Below, piece by piece: positions 1-10,079 of a stretch of DNA of 64,000 nucleotides (position 1 is its first letter; the number at the start of each line of letters is the position of its first letter). The stretch is from Rebecca billardiae RCC1528 (taxonomy: Eukaryota; Haptophyta). The notes below the pieces were generated by a model. The model searched no databases, was not told where the DNA came from, and was given only the letters and a program-made list of their open reading frames with translations. The stretch is from positions 1,240,001-1,304,000 of the forward strand of contig OZ251228.1 of NCBI GenBank assembly GCA_965240325.2. Reading direction: 5' to 3'. The position numbers and the translations under genes were made by a program.

Positions 1-266
1 GCGTCACCCCGCGCGCGCCCGCGTTGCAGGACGACGAGTGGGAGCCGCTCTACCAGAAGACGGCCAAGTACCTGGAGATCGAGAAGCGCGTCAACGTGCT
101 CAACCACCGGCTGGACATCATCAAGGACCTCTTCGACATGCTCGCCTCCGAGATGCACGCCAAGCACGCGACCAACCTCGAGGTGATCGTCATCGTGCTC
201 ATCCTCATCGAGGTCATCTTCCAGGTGCTCGAGCTGATGCAAAATCGCGTGTTCGCCGATTCGTGA
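1..266 (+). CDS. DUF155 / RMD1-RMND1-Sif2 family protein, C-terminal exon (5' part outside window)
   Basis: Only the last exon is in the window. A CAG acceptor ends at 29 and the exon starts at 30 in frame with DDEWEPLYQK, ending in TGA at 264-266. Visible features are the motif YLEIEKRVNVLNHRLDIIKD, a LASEMHAKHATNLE stretch and a hydrophobic helix IVIVLILIEVIFQVLEL near the C-terminus. This order (leucine-rich helices, then a charged turn, then one C-terminal membrane segment) is what I know of the DUF155 family (yeast RMD1, human RMND1), membrane-anchored proteins of mitochondria or the cytosolic/endomembrane side. Localisation cannot be judged because the N-terminus is missing. Family assignment is by remembered similarity, not a search. 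Confidence 0.75.
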   Translation, partial: VTPRAPALQDDEWEPLYQKTAKYLEIEKRVNVLNHRLDIIKDLFDMLASEMHAKHATNLEVIVIVLILIEVIFQVLELMQNRVFADS

Positions 267-1500
267 GGCGCGCGGCGCCACCGATGATTAAGCGATTCGC
301 GCCGCGCCGGCGGCGGTGTCGGTGACGGCAGAGCTGCTGGCTCAGACGAATCGGATAGCGCGTCATGTAATCAGACAGCATCTAATAAACATATGTATTA
401 ACGACGACGTGGTATGCAACGGGCATAAGGCGTCAGAGTCAGCAAGCTGTAGCAGCAGATCGAGCCGCAGCTGGATCGACAAACACCATATCAGGATCAG
501 CGCTCCTCGGCCTCGCCTGGTCCGCGGTCCCCCCGCCAGCCCCTCGTCTAGTAGTCGCGCCCATATTCGGATAACACGCGCATTTTGATGACGACGATGC
601 GCGCCGCGCGCTATTGATGATCGTCGTCATGACGACCCGGAGTACTTCTACAGTTACTCACAGATCAGGAGATCGACCTGCGCCGTCATTACTTACGGGC
701 CTGTGTCTCGTAACTATCATCCGATCCCGGATATCGGCAGCAGAAATAACTGTGACGAATCGCGCAGCAATGCATCATTATTATAAGCGACTATTTGTGA
801 GTCTCGATTAGTTGATTAGTGCCCTGCCACTATAAACAGCGTAGCGGTAGACCGTCAGTGTTTGCTGAGTTGTGAGTATCATCCTTATAGTTATACTATA
901 GGACGACTTACCAGGGCACATCAGGCTGATGCTGACTCTGAGTGGCATAAAACCGTAAGCTAGACGCCAGTGCTGAGTCCATCGAACGCCGGTGCCATGC
1001 CGACATGCCCTGCGGGCGCGGCGCCGATAGACCGGATAGATACCGGGTATGGCCAGTGGCCAGATGACTAGTTATGAGTATGATGCGTCTAATGAGTAAT
1101 GACGAGTGACGGTGACGTCGTCGTCGTCTGAGGCAATAACCACTTTATTGTTCGGCGGAGGCTGATCAACAGTCCGGGCAGTAGTGCGGTGCCCCGCCGC
1201 CGCCGCCCGAATGCTGAATCGATGACAATAATCGTTATTATTGTCTGACCGCGGTCGCACGAAAATCACTCCGGCTACCCGGGCGTGCCTTACCCCCATA
1301 CATGAATACTACGAACCCGATATGCAAGTCTGACAGAAAGAATAAGATCATTATTCTGTCGTCGCGTAATTTAGTTGATGTATCATATCGTCACAACTGT
1401 AGTACAGCTAGTATCTGCACACAGCTCCGAGGCAGGCGAGATTGACGCCCGCCAACTGTCACCGCCCATGAATCAATGCATGAAGCCGTCGCCGATGGTA
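267..1500. other. Intergenic, no supported gene
   Basis: About 1.2 kb of mixed-composition sequence, more AT-rich than neighbouring genes. Only short ORFs without recognisable domains or splice-linked continuations. I see no RNA gene or tandem array here. Confidence 0.6.
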
Positions 1501-1505
1501 GCGCC

Positions 1506-1819
1506 TGTTAGAGCAGGACAGATACGATTGCACTCGATACAGCACGTGTGGGCTGCAGTCCGCCTGGATCGACCCCGCTGAGACGGCGGCGCTCCATCCG
1601 TGAGCGCCGGCGGCCGATCACATGTCAATGCGTCGCAACCAACGGGCGCGCGCTGAAACCGATCACTCCGGGGCCAACCTTCCGAGACTCCACTGAGCTT
1701 CGGACTCTGGTTGTCCGGACCGTTCTGCAGCGCGCCCTCAATGGCTGTAAGCTTGTCCGTGCGGGTAGATGAGCGTGTACAATCAGCTCGTAGTGCATCA
1801 GTGCCAGAATACTCTGACA
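1506..1819 (-). repeat. LTR of the retroelement (3' LTR in element orientation)
   Basis: 314 bp, identical base for base as far as I could compare with 2692-3005. Preceded in element orientation by the polypurine tract at 1820-1830. Confidence 0.9.
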
Positions 1820-1830
1820 CTCCTCCTCAC
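1820..1830 (-). other. Putative polypurine tract
   Basis: Minus-strand GTGAGGAGGAG immediately precedes the LTR; one T in eleven bases. Position and composition fit second-strand priming. Confidence 0.7.
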
Positions 1831-2673
1831 TGAGCACAGCGAGATGCAGTTAGTGTGCGTACGCGTGTGCGCGGTGTTGTTGCGCGCGATGATGCCGGCG
1901 TACATGTCTGTGACCATGTCGACTGTTGTCCCAACCAGTTTGGTCCGTCGAGGTGTTGACGGCGGTATCTCCGACTCGGGTGTATCAACCCGTCTCCGTC
2001 GGCCACACCGTCAGGACTCCCTCGGAGCCCGAGCACAACTGGGCTGTTGCCTCCACGAGGCATGCACCCGACAGTTCATGTGGCAGTGCACGTTGGCCTT
2101 ACCGTGCCACCTGTCTGCTCCTCCTCGATGTCGAACGTCACGAAGGCGTCGACTCCCTGCACTCGTTGCAGGTATACGGATCGAACCGATAGCGATCACT
2201 GCGCGTGTAGACGATTGTCGTGGTACAGCATGAGCATCTGCATCTATGCGGCGTTACTTGTCACCTGGAATGCACAGCGTGAACGCGGAGATGGACGAGC
2301 GGTGCGCGATGTCGATCCTCGTGAACGAGACCACCGTCGCCTAGTGAGGGTGTAGATCACGCCTCATCTCCGCCTTGCAGGTTGTCGTCCGACTCGCCGG
2401 GCGAGAACTGCACAACTGGAGTAACTGACTGGGCTCTCTCAGTCAAGACTCCTCCTGCGTCGAGAACGCTAACTCCTCGGCGCGAGACAACGAAGTGGAT
2501 GTCGGCAAGAAGAAGAAGATCGTCACCTTCTCCTCTATGGCTGCCCTCGTCAGGCCAGTCTCCTTTGCCTTCTCTCCTTGCACGATCGCAGGCGAGCGCG
2601 GGAAACGCTCGCCATCGTGCAGACTTGTGTTAAGGCAAGCTCAGCGAGATCGAGCCAGGGAACGAGCGCGTCG

Positions 2674-2691
2674 TGACCGCCGCCGATACCA
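2674..2691 (-). other. Putative tRNA primer-binding site
   Basis: Minus-strand TGGTATCGGCGGCGGTCA directly abuts the LTR. TGGTATC is also the start of the initiator-tRNA PBS used by many plant retroelements. The remaining bases would have to match this organism's own tRNA acceptor stem. Confidence 0.7.
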
Positions 2692-3005
2692 TGTTAGAGC
2701 AGGACAGATACGATTGCACTCGATACAGCACGTGTGGGCTGCAGTCCGCCTGGATCGACCCCGCTGAGACGGCGGCGCTCCATCCGTGAGCGCCGGCGGC
2801 CGATCACATGTCAATGCGTCGCAACCAACGGGCGCGCGCTGAAACCGATCACTCCGGGGCCAACCTTCCGAGACTCCACTGAGCTTCGGACTCTGGTTGT
2901 CCGGACCGTTCTGCAGCGCGCCCTCAATGGCTGTAAGCTTGTCCGTGCGGGTAGATGAGCGTGTACAATCAGCTCGTAGTGCATCAGTGCCAGAATACTC
3001 TGACA
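2692..3005 (-). repeat. LTR of the retroelement (5' LTR in element orientation)
   Basis: Second copy of the 314-bp repeat, offset 1,186 bp from the first. Followed in element orientation by the PBS at 2691-2674. The element promoter should lie in this copy; I did not identify a TATA box. Confidence 0.9.
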
Positions 3006-3010
3006 GCGCC

Positions 3011-4062
3011 GTCGGAAGGTTCATTCAGCCACCCGCCTGCGAGGCCTGGATGAGGGCTGCGGCGCCGCCAGCGCCCGTCGTCCTCGCGGACCTCGCCCCA
3101 CTGTCCGTCCACAAAACGTCTGTCGTCCCGAAACTCTCCGGCTGATGGGCGCCGATGCGACAGCGCGCCGACAGGATGAGGATGTAGTATGGAATGTGGA
3201 GCCCCACTGTCGGTTGGTAAAGGCGTGTATCAAGACTAAGTAACGGAATTGGCCTGGCCCTCAGGAGTCAGGTTTTATTTTAGTTATCAATATGCCCTAT
3301 GACTATGAGTAATGGGCCCCGGAGTGACGTGTGGCGTGTCGGCCTCAAAGCCGGCGCAACAGTTCCCCGCCCGCGCAACAGGGTTTGGTTGCCAGGAGGG
3401 TCTGCTGGCTCACCAGCTGCGGGGGCCGGGGCGTCCGGCTGTTTGCGCTTACGGAATCATACGGGCTGGCGGGGTCCGGCACTGGTGCCGCCAACCTCGA
3501 ACGGTCGCGGCCAACCGCTGCCGCTCAAGTGCCGTGGCCTGCATCGGTATGGCTGCTGCGCCGGGGGTCGGCCCCTGCGGGCTGCGCTCCCAGGCAGGCC
3601 CGGGTGTGCCCTGTAAGCCGGGTGCGCGCGAAGCGTCGTTATGCTGGCGAGGAACTGCAGCTGTGCCTGCTCTACGCATGCGGCGCTGGCACAGCCTGGT
3701 CAGCAGACTTGCGCAGGGTGAGCGGGGGGGGGGGGGGGGGGGTATCAGAATCCAGGCGGCCCAGTTTGTAATGGCGAACGACATAAGGAGAAAGCCCTCG
3801 AAAGCGATGTTTCAATATGGTGCTTACCGGCGGGTAAAAATGAATATGGATGCATTCGAGGTTTGGTCAATTTTAGAATGGCGTCTGATTGTTCGCGCGC
3901 GCTCCGTGAGTAATTTATTGTGGAATATACCGCTCGTATCAGACGAACCTCATTACCTCGGGCACGAAGCGAAGTGTGATGCGCGGTTGATGAGCCTCTT
4001 CCCGCGTCGGACCTGCCACGAAGGCCGCGCGAAACTTCCAGCCCCGAAACGCCGAGTCGCCG
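3011..4062. other. Intergenic; contains a 19-G homopolymer
   Basis: No recognisable gene. A run of 19 G occurs at 3724-3742, a potential G-quadruplex and a likely sequencing weak spot. The GC-rich 3310-3720 stretch has open frames on both strands but no domain I can name. The 3780-3960 part is AT-richer. Confidence 0.5.
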
Positions 4063-5280
4063 ATGCCGCTGCACTACTTGCTCCACACGCACGAGACCCT
4101 CCGGCTCGTCCTCGACGTCCTCGATGAGGACGACGTCCTCTGCGCAGCTCTCTGCTGCTCTGCCATGCGCGACGCGGCACTCGCTCGCTTCCCGCACGGC
4201 ATCCGCACTCGTGCCGACGCCGCGTGCGTGTCGGCTGCACGCGTCGCTTGGGCCATGAGCCTGGGTGCTGCTCATGCGCCCTTGGGCGAGGTCGTTTGCG
4301 TCGCGGCGGCACGTCTGAACCGGCCATCCGCCATCCGCACGCTTCTGCAGATCGGCATCACTCCCGACGACAAAGTGCTGTGCGCGGCGGCGCGACATGG
4401 CGCGCTCTTCTGTGTCGAGTGGCTGATGCACCACTGCAAGCTCGTTCCGGGGCCCCGCGCGGTGACGGCTGCTGCCGAGGGTGGGCATGCACGTGTCCTC
4501 AACCGCTTCCTCGCCATCCGTCGCGTCGAGTGGGACGCCGAGGCGTACGTCGCGGCAGCACGCAGCGGCAGCGTTGAGTGCCTCCGCCTCCTCGTCGAGG
4601 CGGATGATGACATTTCCCTCGGGGAGATGGACGATGCTCTCCAACCTCATCCGGCGCCGTTGCGCAGTGCGCTCTCCGACGGCGCATTGCCGGCGGGCTA
4701 TCGCGCGACGAGCGACGCCGCAGCCGAGCAGGAGGACACGGCGTGCATCCTGCATGCGGCCACCAACGTCGAGCACGACAGACAGTGCGCAAGTCTCCTT
4801 CCGATCTTGGTGACCCGGCTCTGGCCGTTCCGCCAAGCGCGTGAGCGCCGCGGGCTCACGGCCAGGCCGAGTGCGCTGACGGCGGCAACAGACGATTCCA
4901 GTCTCGGAGTGTCATCACAACCGCCGACACCGGCACAGCCAACCTCCGAGCCGCGGACCGCGCCGCTCGAGCGCCGTCGGTATGGGTCGAGATTTGCTTC
5001 GAGCGTGCAGCGGCGCTGGGACGAGCGCGCGTGCGAGGCGGCCGCCCGCGCTGGGCACATCGATGCCCTGCATTTGCTGGTCGTTGGTGGTGCACCATGC
5101 ACGTGGTTGGCTGTGCAAGGAGCGGCGCGACGCAGAGACGTCATGATGGTCAACTGGCTCGCGCAGCACGGCTGTGAGTGGCGGTCGCACGGAGCCCAGA
5201 TTGCTGACGCAGCAGATGGCGACGCTGACATCACAGGTTGGATGCAGCGGCATGGCTGGCAGCCGGCCGGCTCGTCATGA
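4063..5280 (+). CDS. Ankyrin-repeat-like protein, 405 aa
   Basis: Single-exon ORF from ATG at 4063 to TGA. The N-terminal 60 residues (LRLVLDVLDEDDVLCAALC...) look like a degenerate F-box-type helix pair. Several 30-35-residue ankyrin-like units follow, with recurring A-A-x-x-G-x-x-x-x-(V/L)-x-x-L cores: LCAARHGALF-CVEWLM type at about residues 105-125, TAAAEGGHARVLNRFL at about 138, VAAARSGSVECLRLLV at about 163, then CEAAARAGHIDALHLLV at about 325 and WLAQHGCEW near the end. A low-complexity linker of about 110 residues separates the two repeat blocks. Such proteins are usually protein-protein adaptors, sometimes in SCF ubiquitin ligases. Substrate and partners cannot be read from the sequence. 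Confidence 0.7.
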   Translation: MPLHYLLHTHETLRLVLDVLDEDDVLCAALCCSAMRDAALARFPHGIRTRADAACVSAARVAWAMSLGAAHAPLGEVVCVAAARLNRPSAIRTLLQIGITPDDKVLCAAARHGALFCVEWLMHHCKLVPGPRAVTAAAEGGHARVLNRFLAIRRVEWDAEAYVAAARSGSVECLRLLVEADDDISLGEMDDALQPHPAPLRSALSDGALPAGYRATSDAAAEQEDTACILHAATNVEHDRQCASLLPILVTRLWPFRQARERRGLTARPSALTAATDDSSLGVSSQPPTPAQPTSEPRTAPLERRRYGSRFASSVQRRWDERACEAAARAGHIDALHLLVVGGAPCTWLAVQGAARRRDVMMVNWLAQHGCEWRSHGAQIADAADGDADITGWMQRHGWQPAGSS

Positions 5281-5576
5281 AGGCTTCTGGCCGAAGCCTC
5301 CGATGAGCCTCATCCAATGAGCCGCCCCAGCAGCGTGGTCAGTGTCGTCGTCGCGCAGCAGCTTCATAGATATATTAGATGATAGATCGATCATCTATGA
5401 CTATGATGACGATACTCCGCGCCCATAAGTTCGTCATATATATCAGAGCAGTCGTCACGACGACTGTAGCAGACAGACTAGCAGGCTGTAGGCACGGATC
5501 TATCCGACTATCGCACATAGCAGCAGTACACGGAGGCGACTTGCTCCTAAGGCTGCAGGTCCGACTGGTGGTCCCA
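5281..5576. other. Short intergenic between convergent genes
   Basis: About 300 bp, AT-richer than the flanking genes; likely carries the 3' UTRs of the ankyrin-like gene and of the minus-strand PA-TIR gene. No further feature seen. Confidence 0.5.
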
Positions 5577-8500
5577 TCATGCCTGCGGCTGCAGCCAACG
5601 CGCCGGCTGGCGCGGGGCCATCCGCGCGACGGGTGTCAGTGTCGTCACTGTGAGCGACGACGACGCCGTCGAGGTCGCAGATTCCCGCTCGCGTGCGCGG
5701 GCCGACGCGCGGAGCGGGCCGCCGGCGGACGATACGCGGCCGCGAGCCAGGCTGGCGTGGAGCGGGCCGCCCGCAGACGACACTCGACCGCGAGTCAGGC
5801 TGCGGCAGCCCGCTCCGTGTAGCGGCGACGGCGCGCCGATCGAGTCGTGCGCCGGCCACCGTGTATTCGACGGGCCTTGGCGCATCCGCCCCCGGCCCGG
5901 CGATGGCGTGGCACACGCACCGTGGGCCATCCAGTGGCGGCCGTTGACCCGGCGGGTCGGCGATCCCGCCGGAGAGAGGCGGTGGGCCAAGTGGCTCACG
6001 CCGCCTATCGGGTGGCCGTAGATGTCGAGCTCGTGGCTCGCTGCCCTCGAGGACGGAGCCGTGCGGATCCCGGCGCCGTGCAACGAGTAGATCTCGCCGG
6101 AGTGCACGTGCGATCGCACCGCAGACCAGCGCGCCGACGGCGGGTGCGAGCCCCGCACAGGCGACCAGCTACTCGATGGCGAGCCGCCGCCACTCGTCGC
6201 GCGCTTGTAAAACACGTCAGCCGACGACCACGCGCCGGAGTGGGTGTGGTTCGTGCTCGTGCTCTCGCGCTGCGCCTGCCGCACCGGAGCAACGTGCGCT
6301 GCATGCAGCGCAGCCGCCACCGACAAGGTGATCCGCGGGGCGGGCTCAGGGATGGTTTGCGGCGCGACCTTGGCAAGCTTTCCCCGAGACGCCGCCGCCG
6401 ACCAGTCCGAGATCATCCTCGGCCGCGCCAACACGTCCGAAGTCATCCTCGCCCGCACCGGCCGCTCGGGCGCGTCGCCCGCGGCGCGCCCGGTGGCCTC
6501 GCCAACCGCCCGGCCAGCGACGAAGTCGATCGCGTCGGTCATCGCCCGGCGGCGGCGGCGGCCACCGAGGTCCGGCCGGTGCGCGAAGCTGCTTGGCGAT
6601 TCGCTGCGAATCGCAGACAGGCCCTCGGCGGACAGGCTGGCGGAGGAGCGGGCCGAGCCGACGCCGTCGCGGGCGGACTCGGGCGCGGTGGCGGCGGGCA
6701 AGCCCGCGGTCAGAGCGAGCGAGCAGCGGCCATCCCGCGTCCCATCCCCCGTCTCGGAGGCCGAGATCGCGCTCGCCCGGCGGGAGCTGACCTCTCTGAT
6801 GAGGCTGAGCTCGAGCGGCGGGCTCGGCTCCTCCGCGCTCGAGACAGGCTCAGACGTGTCGCGCCGCGAGCGCGCGGAGGCGGGCTCGCCGCCGTGCACG
6901 GTCGCCAGCCGGAGGCGGCGGTTTGCTGAGGGTGTCCTGTCCTCCCACAGGAAGCTGGCGATGGCGCTGCGCAGCATCGCGCGCACGGACGTGTTGAACG
7001 CCTCCATCGCCTCGCTCCCGTCGCCGCACCCCGCCTCGCCCGCCGCGCCGACCGGCGCGAAGTGCGCGCGGATCAGCGCGTTGATCATCTGCTTGTCCGC
7101 CTCGACGGTCGCGTCGGCGGTGCGCGCGTCAAAGGCGGAGAGCGCGCTCTGCACGCGCGCCAGGTCGGTGCGCACAGCGTGCTGCAGCGCCTTGCGCTCG
7201 TCGGGCGCGATGCTGAGGTCGAAGCGCACGCCCTGCAGCCAGCACTGCACCACCTCGTACAGGCACCACACGCGCGTGAGGCACACCGGCTCGTCCCACG
7301 GGTCTGCGCGCGGCCGCAGCCGCGGCCACAGCGGGGCGCGGCGCGCGACCGGGACAGTACAGTCGCGCGCGCGGATGGGTAGGTGGGTGGTGCTATTGGA
7401 GTCAGCACGGCGCCGCGCGCGTCGCGCCGCGCCGCGCGCTCGTTCGTGCGTGCGGCGCGCGCGACGAGACACACCAAGCACCATCACGACCCGGCCGACG
7501 GAGCGCTCGATCGCGCCAATCTGCGCCACCTCCGCCTCCACCTCGTGCTGCCGGATGCCTGCAGTGCAGCGCGCGCCGGCGGGGCGCGGCGTATGCGCGG
7601 GGCGCGACGTGATGGGTCAGGTGGACGGCGAGAACTCCGCGCTCGAGCGCACACGGCGCGACCGCGCGCGGGGCCAAGTGCGCACAGAAGATATCGAGCC
7701 ACAGGTACGTGCCCTGCGCCTCGAGCTTGTGCATCCGGAGGTACGCCACCACGGCCGAGAGCATCTTTGCAAACGAGCAGCACTGCGCGTGCGAGATGAA
7801 CTGCGGCGGCAGGCGGCGGCACGCGCGGCGGCGCGAGCCAGCCGCGTCGGACACTCCGCTCGGGCGGGTGCTGACCGGGGCCAGGCAGCGTGGAGGGCGC
7901 GCGCGCGCGCGCTCACCAGGTTGGCGTTGGCGACGGCTGGCCTGCCGTCCGCCGTCTGCGCGTTGGCGCACAGCTCGGCGATGGACCATCCCGCCGTGCG
8001 CGCCGTGAGCGCGCGCACGGACTCTGCCACCTCGAGCGTCGTCGCCTCCTCCGCAATCTCGCGCGCCGAGATGAACTCGTCAATCATCGCCACGCTCACG
8101 CCGAGCAGCAGGTGCGGCGGCACGGGCCCAGTCTCGAGGAGGGCGTCCCTGTCCCTGACCACGGTGGGCGGGGTCGGCCGGTGGCTGTTCTTGCGCGGCT
8201 TGCTGAAGGGGGACTCCTCATCGACCACCAGAGTGGAGATCTTGAGGCTCGCCCACACGTCGGCGATCGCGAGCAGCGCGCGGCGCAGCGGGCCGCACAG
8301 CACGCGCACGCCGATCGGCCGGAGCAGCGCGCACTGCGCGTGGCTCACCGCGAGCGCGGCGCCCAGGTGGATGGCGAGGAGGACGTACCGCGGCCACGGG
8401 AGGTAGTGCGCGAACGTCAGCCCGGGCACGCCGGTGACGAGCGCCAGCACGCGCATGGCGACGATGTGCCGAATCGTGCCCGTGAGGCGCGCTGCGAGTG

Positions 8501-9647
8501 GGCCGGGCAGCGCGCTCGCCCTGGCGAGCGCGCGCGTGCGCACCCACCAGCGCACACACGGCACGAGCATGCACGCGTCGAGGAGGAGGAAGCTCACGCG
8601 CAGCGCGGAGATGAGCATGCCCGACGCGAAGATTGCGCAGCCGATCGTGAAGAGCACCGCGCCGCCGAGAGCTGCGCGCGCGAGCCACAGCGAGCCGGCC
8701 TCCGCGGCTGAGAGCGGGTAGCAGCTGCCGCCGCGCCTGGGCTCGCCATCCTCGGGCACGACCGAGAGGCGCAGCGAGGCGAGGCCCTGCGACACGCTCA
8801 GCCGCGAGACGTACTGGAGGAACAGCCCGGCGGCGATCAGCGCGGGCCACAGCGCGCACGCGTGCAGCGCGTACGCCGCCTCCGCCGGCAGCCGGCCGCG
8901 CGACAGCTCGGGGTCGAGGCAGAGCAGCGCGGCGCGCGCGGCGTTCGCGACGAGCTCGAGGAGCAGCATCAGCGTAGGGATCGAGCCGAGGCACATGCAG
9001 CGTTCGGCGCGGACGAACGACTCCAGGCGGAGCGCCGCGAGCTCGATCACCACCAACGCGCCGAGCGCGAGCGCGGCCTGCCACATCGCCCACGCGGCTG
9101 AGCCGTGCAAACGCGCCCACGCGGACGGCGCGGGCGGAGCGGCCGTGAGGTGCGCTCGTACGCGCTCGCCGCGTCGCAGCGCGCGAACGAGCATCTGAAC
9201 ATTCGCCTGCTGAATGTCGACCACGGGCAGGAGGCCGACTGCTGCCGTGGCGGCTCCGCCCGCCAGGCGCCGCATCTGCGCCTCATGGCCCGGGACAACC
9301 CAAAGACGATCAAGCCACGGACGGTGCACGAGGAGGGCTGACGCACCGGCGCGCGCAGCCTCGGCCGCGTGCTCCTCGAGGGAGCATCGAGAGGCCTCGG
9401 GCGATTCAATCACCACGAGCGCCCCAGACATCGCGCCCGGCTCGGCCTCGAAGCGCGGCGGGCAGCTCGCGCGCGAGACCACGAGCGGCCCCGACACGTC
9501 GAACGCTTGGCGCGCGAATGCAAAGGGCTCGGCGAGCAGCGAGAGGTTGGCAAAGGGGGGCGGCGCGTCCGTCAACACGAGACCACTCCGTACCGGACGC
9601 GCCGTACCGAGCGCATGTGCGACGAGCACGAGCGCGTAGTGCGGCAT
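5577..9647 (-). CDS. PA-like ectodomain / seven-TM / TIR-like cytosolic domain protein, about 1,218 aa
   Basis: Four-exon model on the minus strand: 9647-7917, 7800-7686, 7558-7475, 7303-5577; every junction is GT-AG and the phases close exactly. Residues 1-18 resemble a signal peptide. Residues about 50-165 look like a protease-associated (PA) domain (GALVVIESPEASRC, then GASALLV). Seven hydrophobic segments follow at about 184-206, 221-243, 259-280, 323-345, 350-368, 392-410 and 420-440. After a linker come FISHAQCC (578), YLWLDIFC (about 609-616) and DPWDEPVCLTRVWCLYE (644-660). The last is the hallmark of a TIR-like domain common in algal proteins (SHxW / WLDxF / PW-LTRxWCLWE), and it is reassembled only after splicing three introns. 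Residues about 760-1218 are disordered, with a GRVSSAGGPL repeat near the C-terminus. This reads as a surface receptor with a signalling or NAD-handling cytosolic module; function is inference. The start is the first ATG before the signal peptide. Confidence 0.72.
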
Positions 9648-10079
9648 GGGGTCGCACGGATTGGTTTATCGGTCTAATAAACCGTGGGTAACCCAACTGG
9701 CGAACCGCGCGATGAATAGTTTTAAATCATAGAATTAGTAAAGTCCGCTCAGAATGCAATCTCTTGCGCTCAGATGATTGAACCCCCTTGTGACAACAGA
9801 CACTCACTCCGTGGCTGAAACGAGGATTCGATAGTAGTATCTCAACTAGATGGCCTGGGTTCGCCCTTTCATTGATATACCTTTGCTATTGTAGCTATTA
9901 TCATACATGATACAAGTACTGGCGCACACAAACCCGAGCGCGCTTGTCGTCAGCGCTCCCGGACCCCGCGCATCCGGACCACGTCTTCTATTCACGGCTC
10001 CGCGCAAGCCGCGAATTCGTTCACAACGACTTGTCCAGCCGCCGAGGACCCAACCCGGTGCGCCTCCGCGCAGCGAAGC
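9648..10079. promoter_or_regulatory. Divergent intergenic region (PA-TIR gene / RBR ligase gene)
   Basis: 432 bp between two outward-facing start codons; AT-rich centre (9660-9910) flanked by GC-rich leaders. Presumably holds both promoters. No TATA box at a fixed distance is obvious. Confidence 0.45.

Larger units (their letters stand above)
1506..3005 (-). mobile_element. Non-autonomous LTR retroelement (TRIM/LARD-like), minus-strand orientation
   Basis: Two identical 314-bp direct repeats (1506-1819 and 2692-3005) start TGTTA and end TGACA on the plus strand, i.e. the TG...CA rule holds. The 5 bases outside each end are the same, GCGCC (1501-1505 and 3006-3010), a perfect 5-bp target-site duplication. 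Read on the minus strand, the base after the upstream LTR begins TGGTATCGGCGGCGGTCA (2691-2674), a primer-binding site that would pair with a tRNA ending in CCA with U72, as eukaryotic initiator tRNA has. Just before the downstream LTR lies the purine tract GTGAGGAGGAG (1830-1820). The 872-bp interior has no gag, protease or polymerase domain I can recognise, so movement would need proteins supplied in trans. LTR identity implies very recent insertion. A tandem duplication is excluded by the TSD, PBS and PPT together. Confidence 0.9.

Noticed and set aside
1506-3005. Simple tandem duplication of 314 bp
   Set aside because: Target duplication, PBS, PPT and TG...CA ends fit an LTR element instead.
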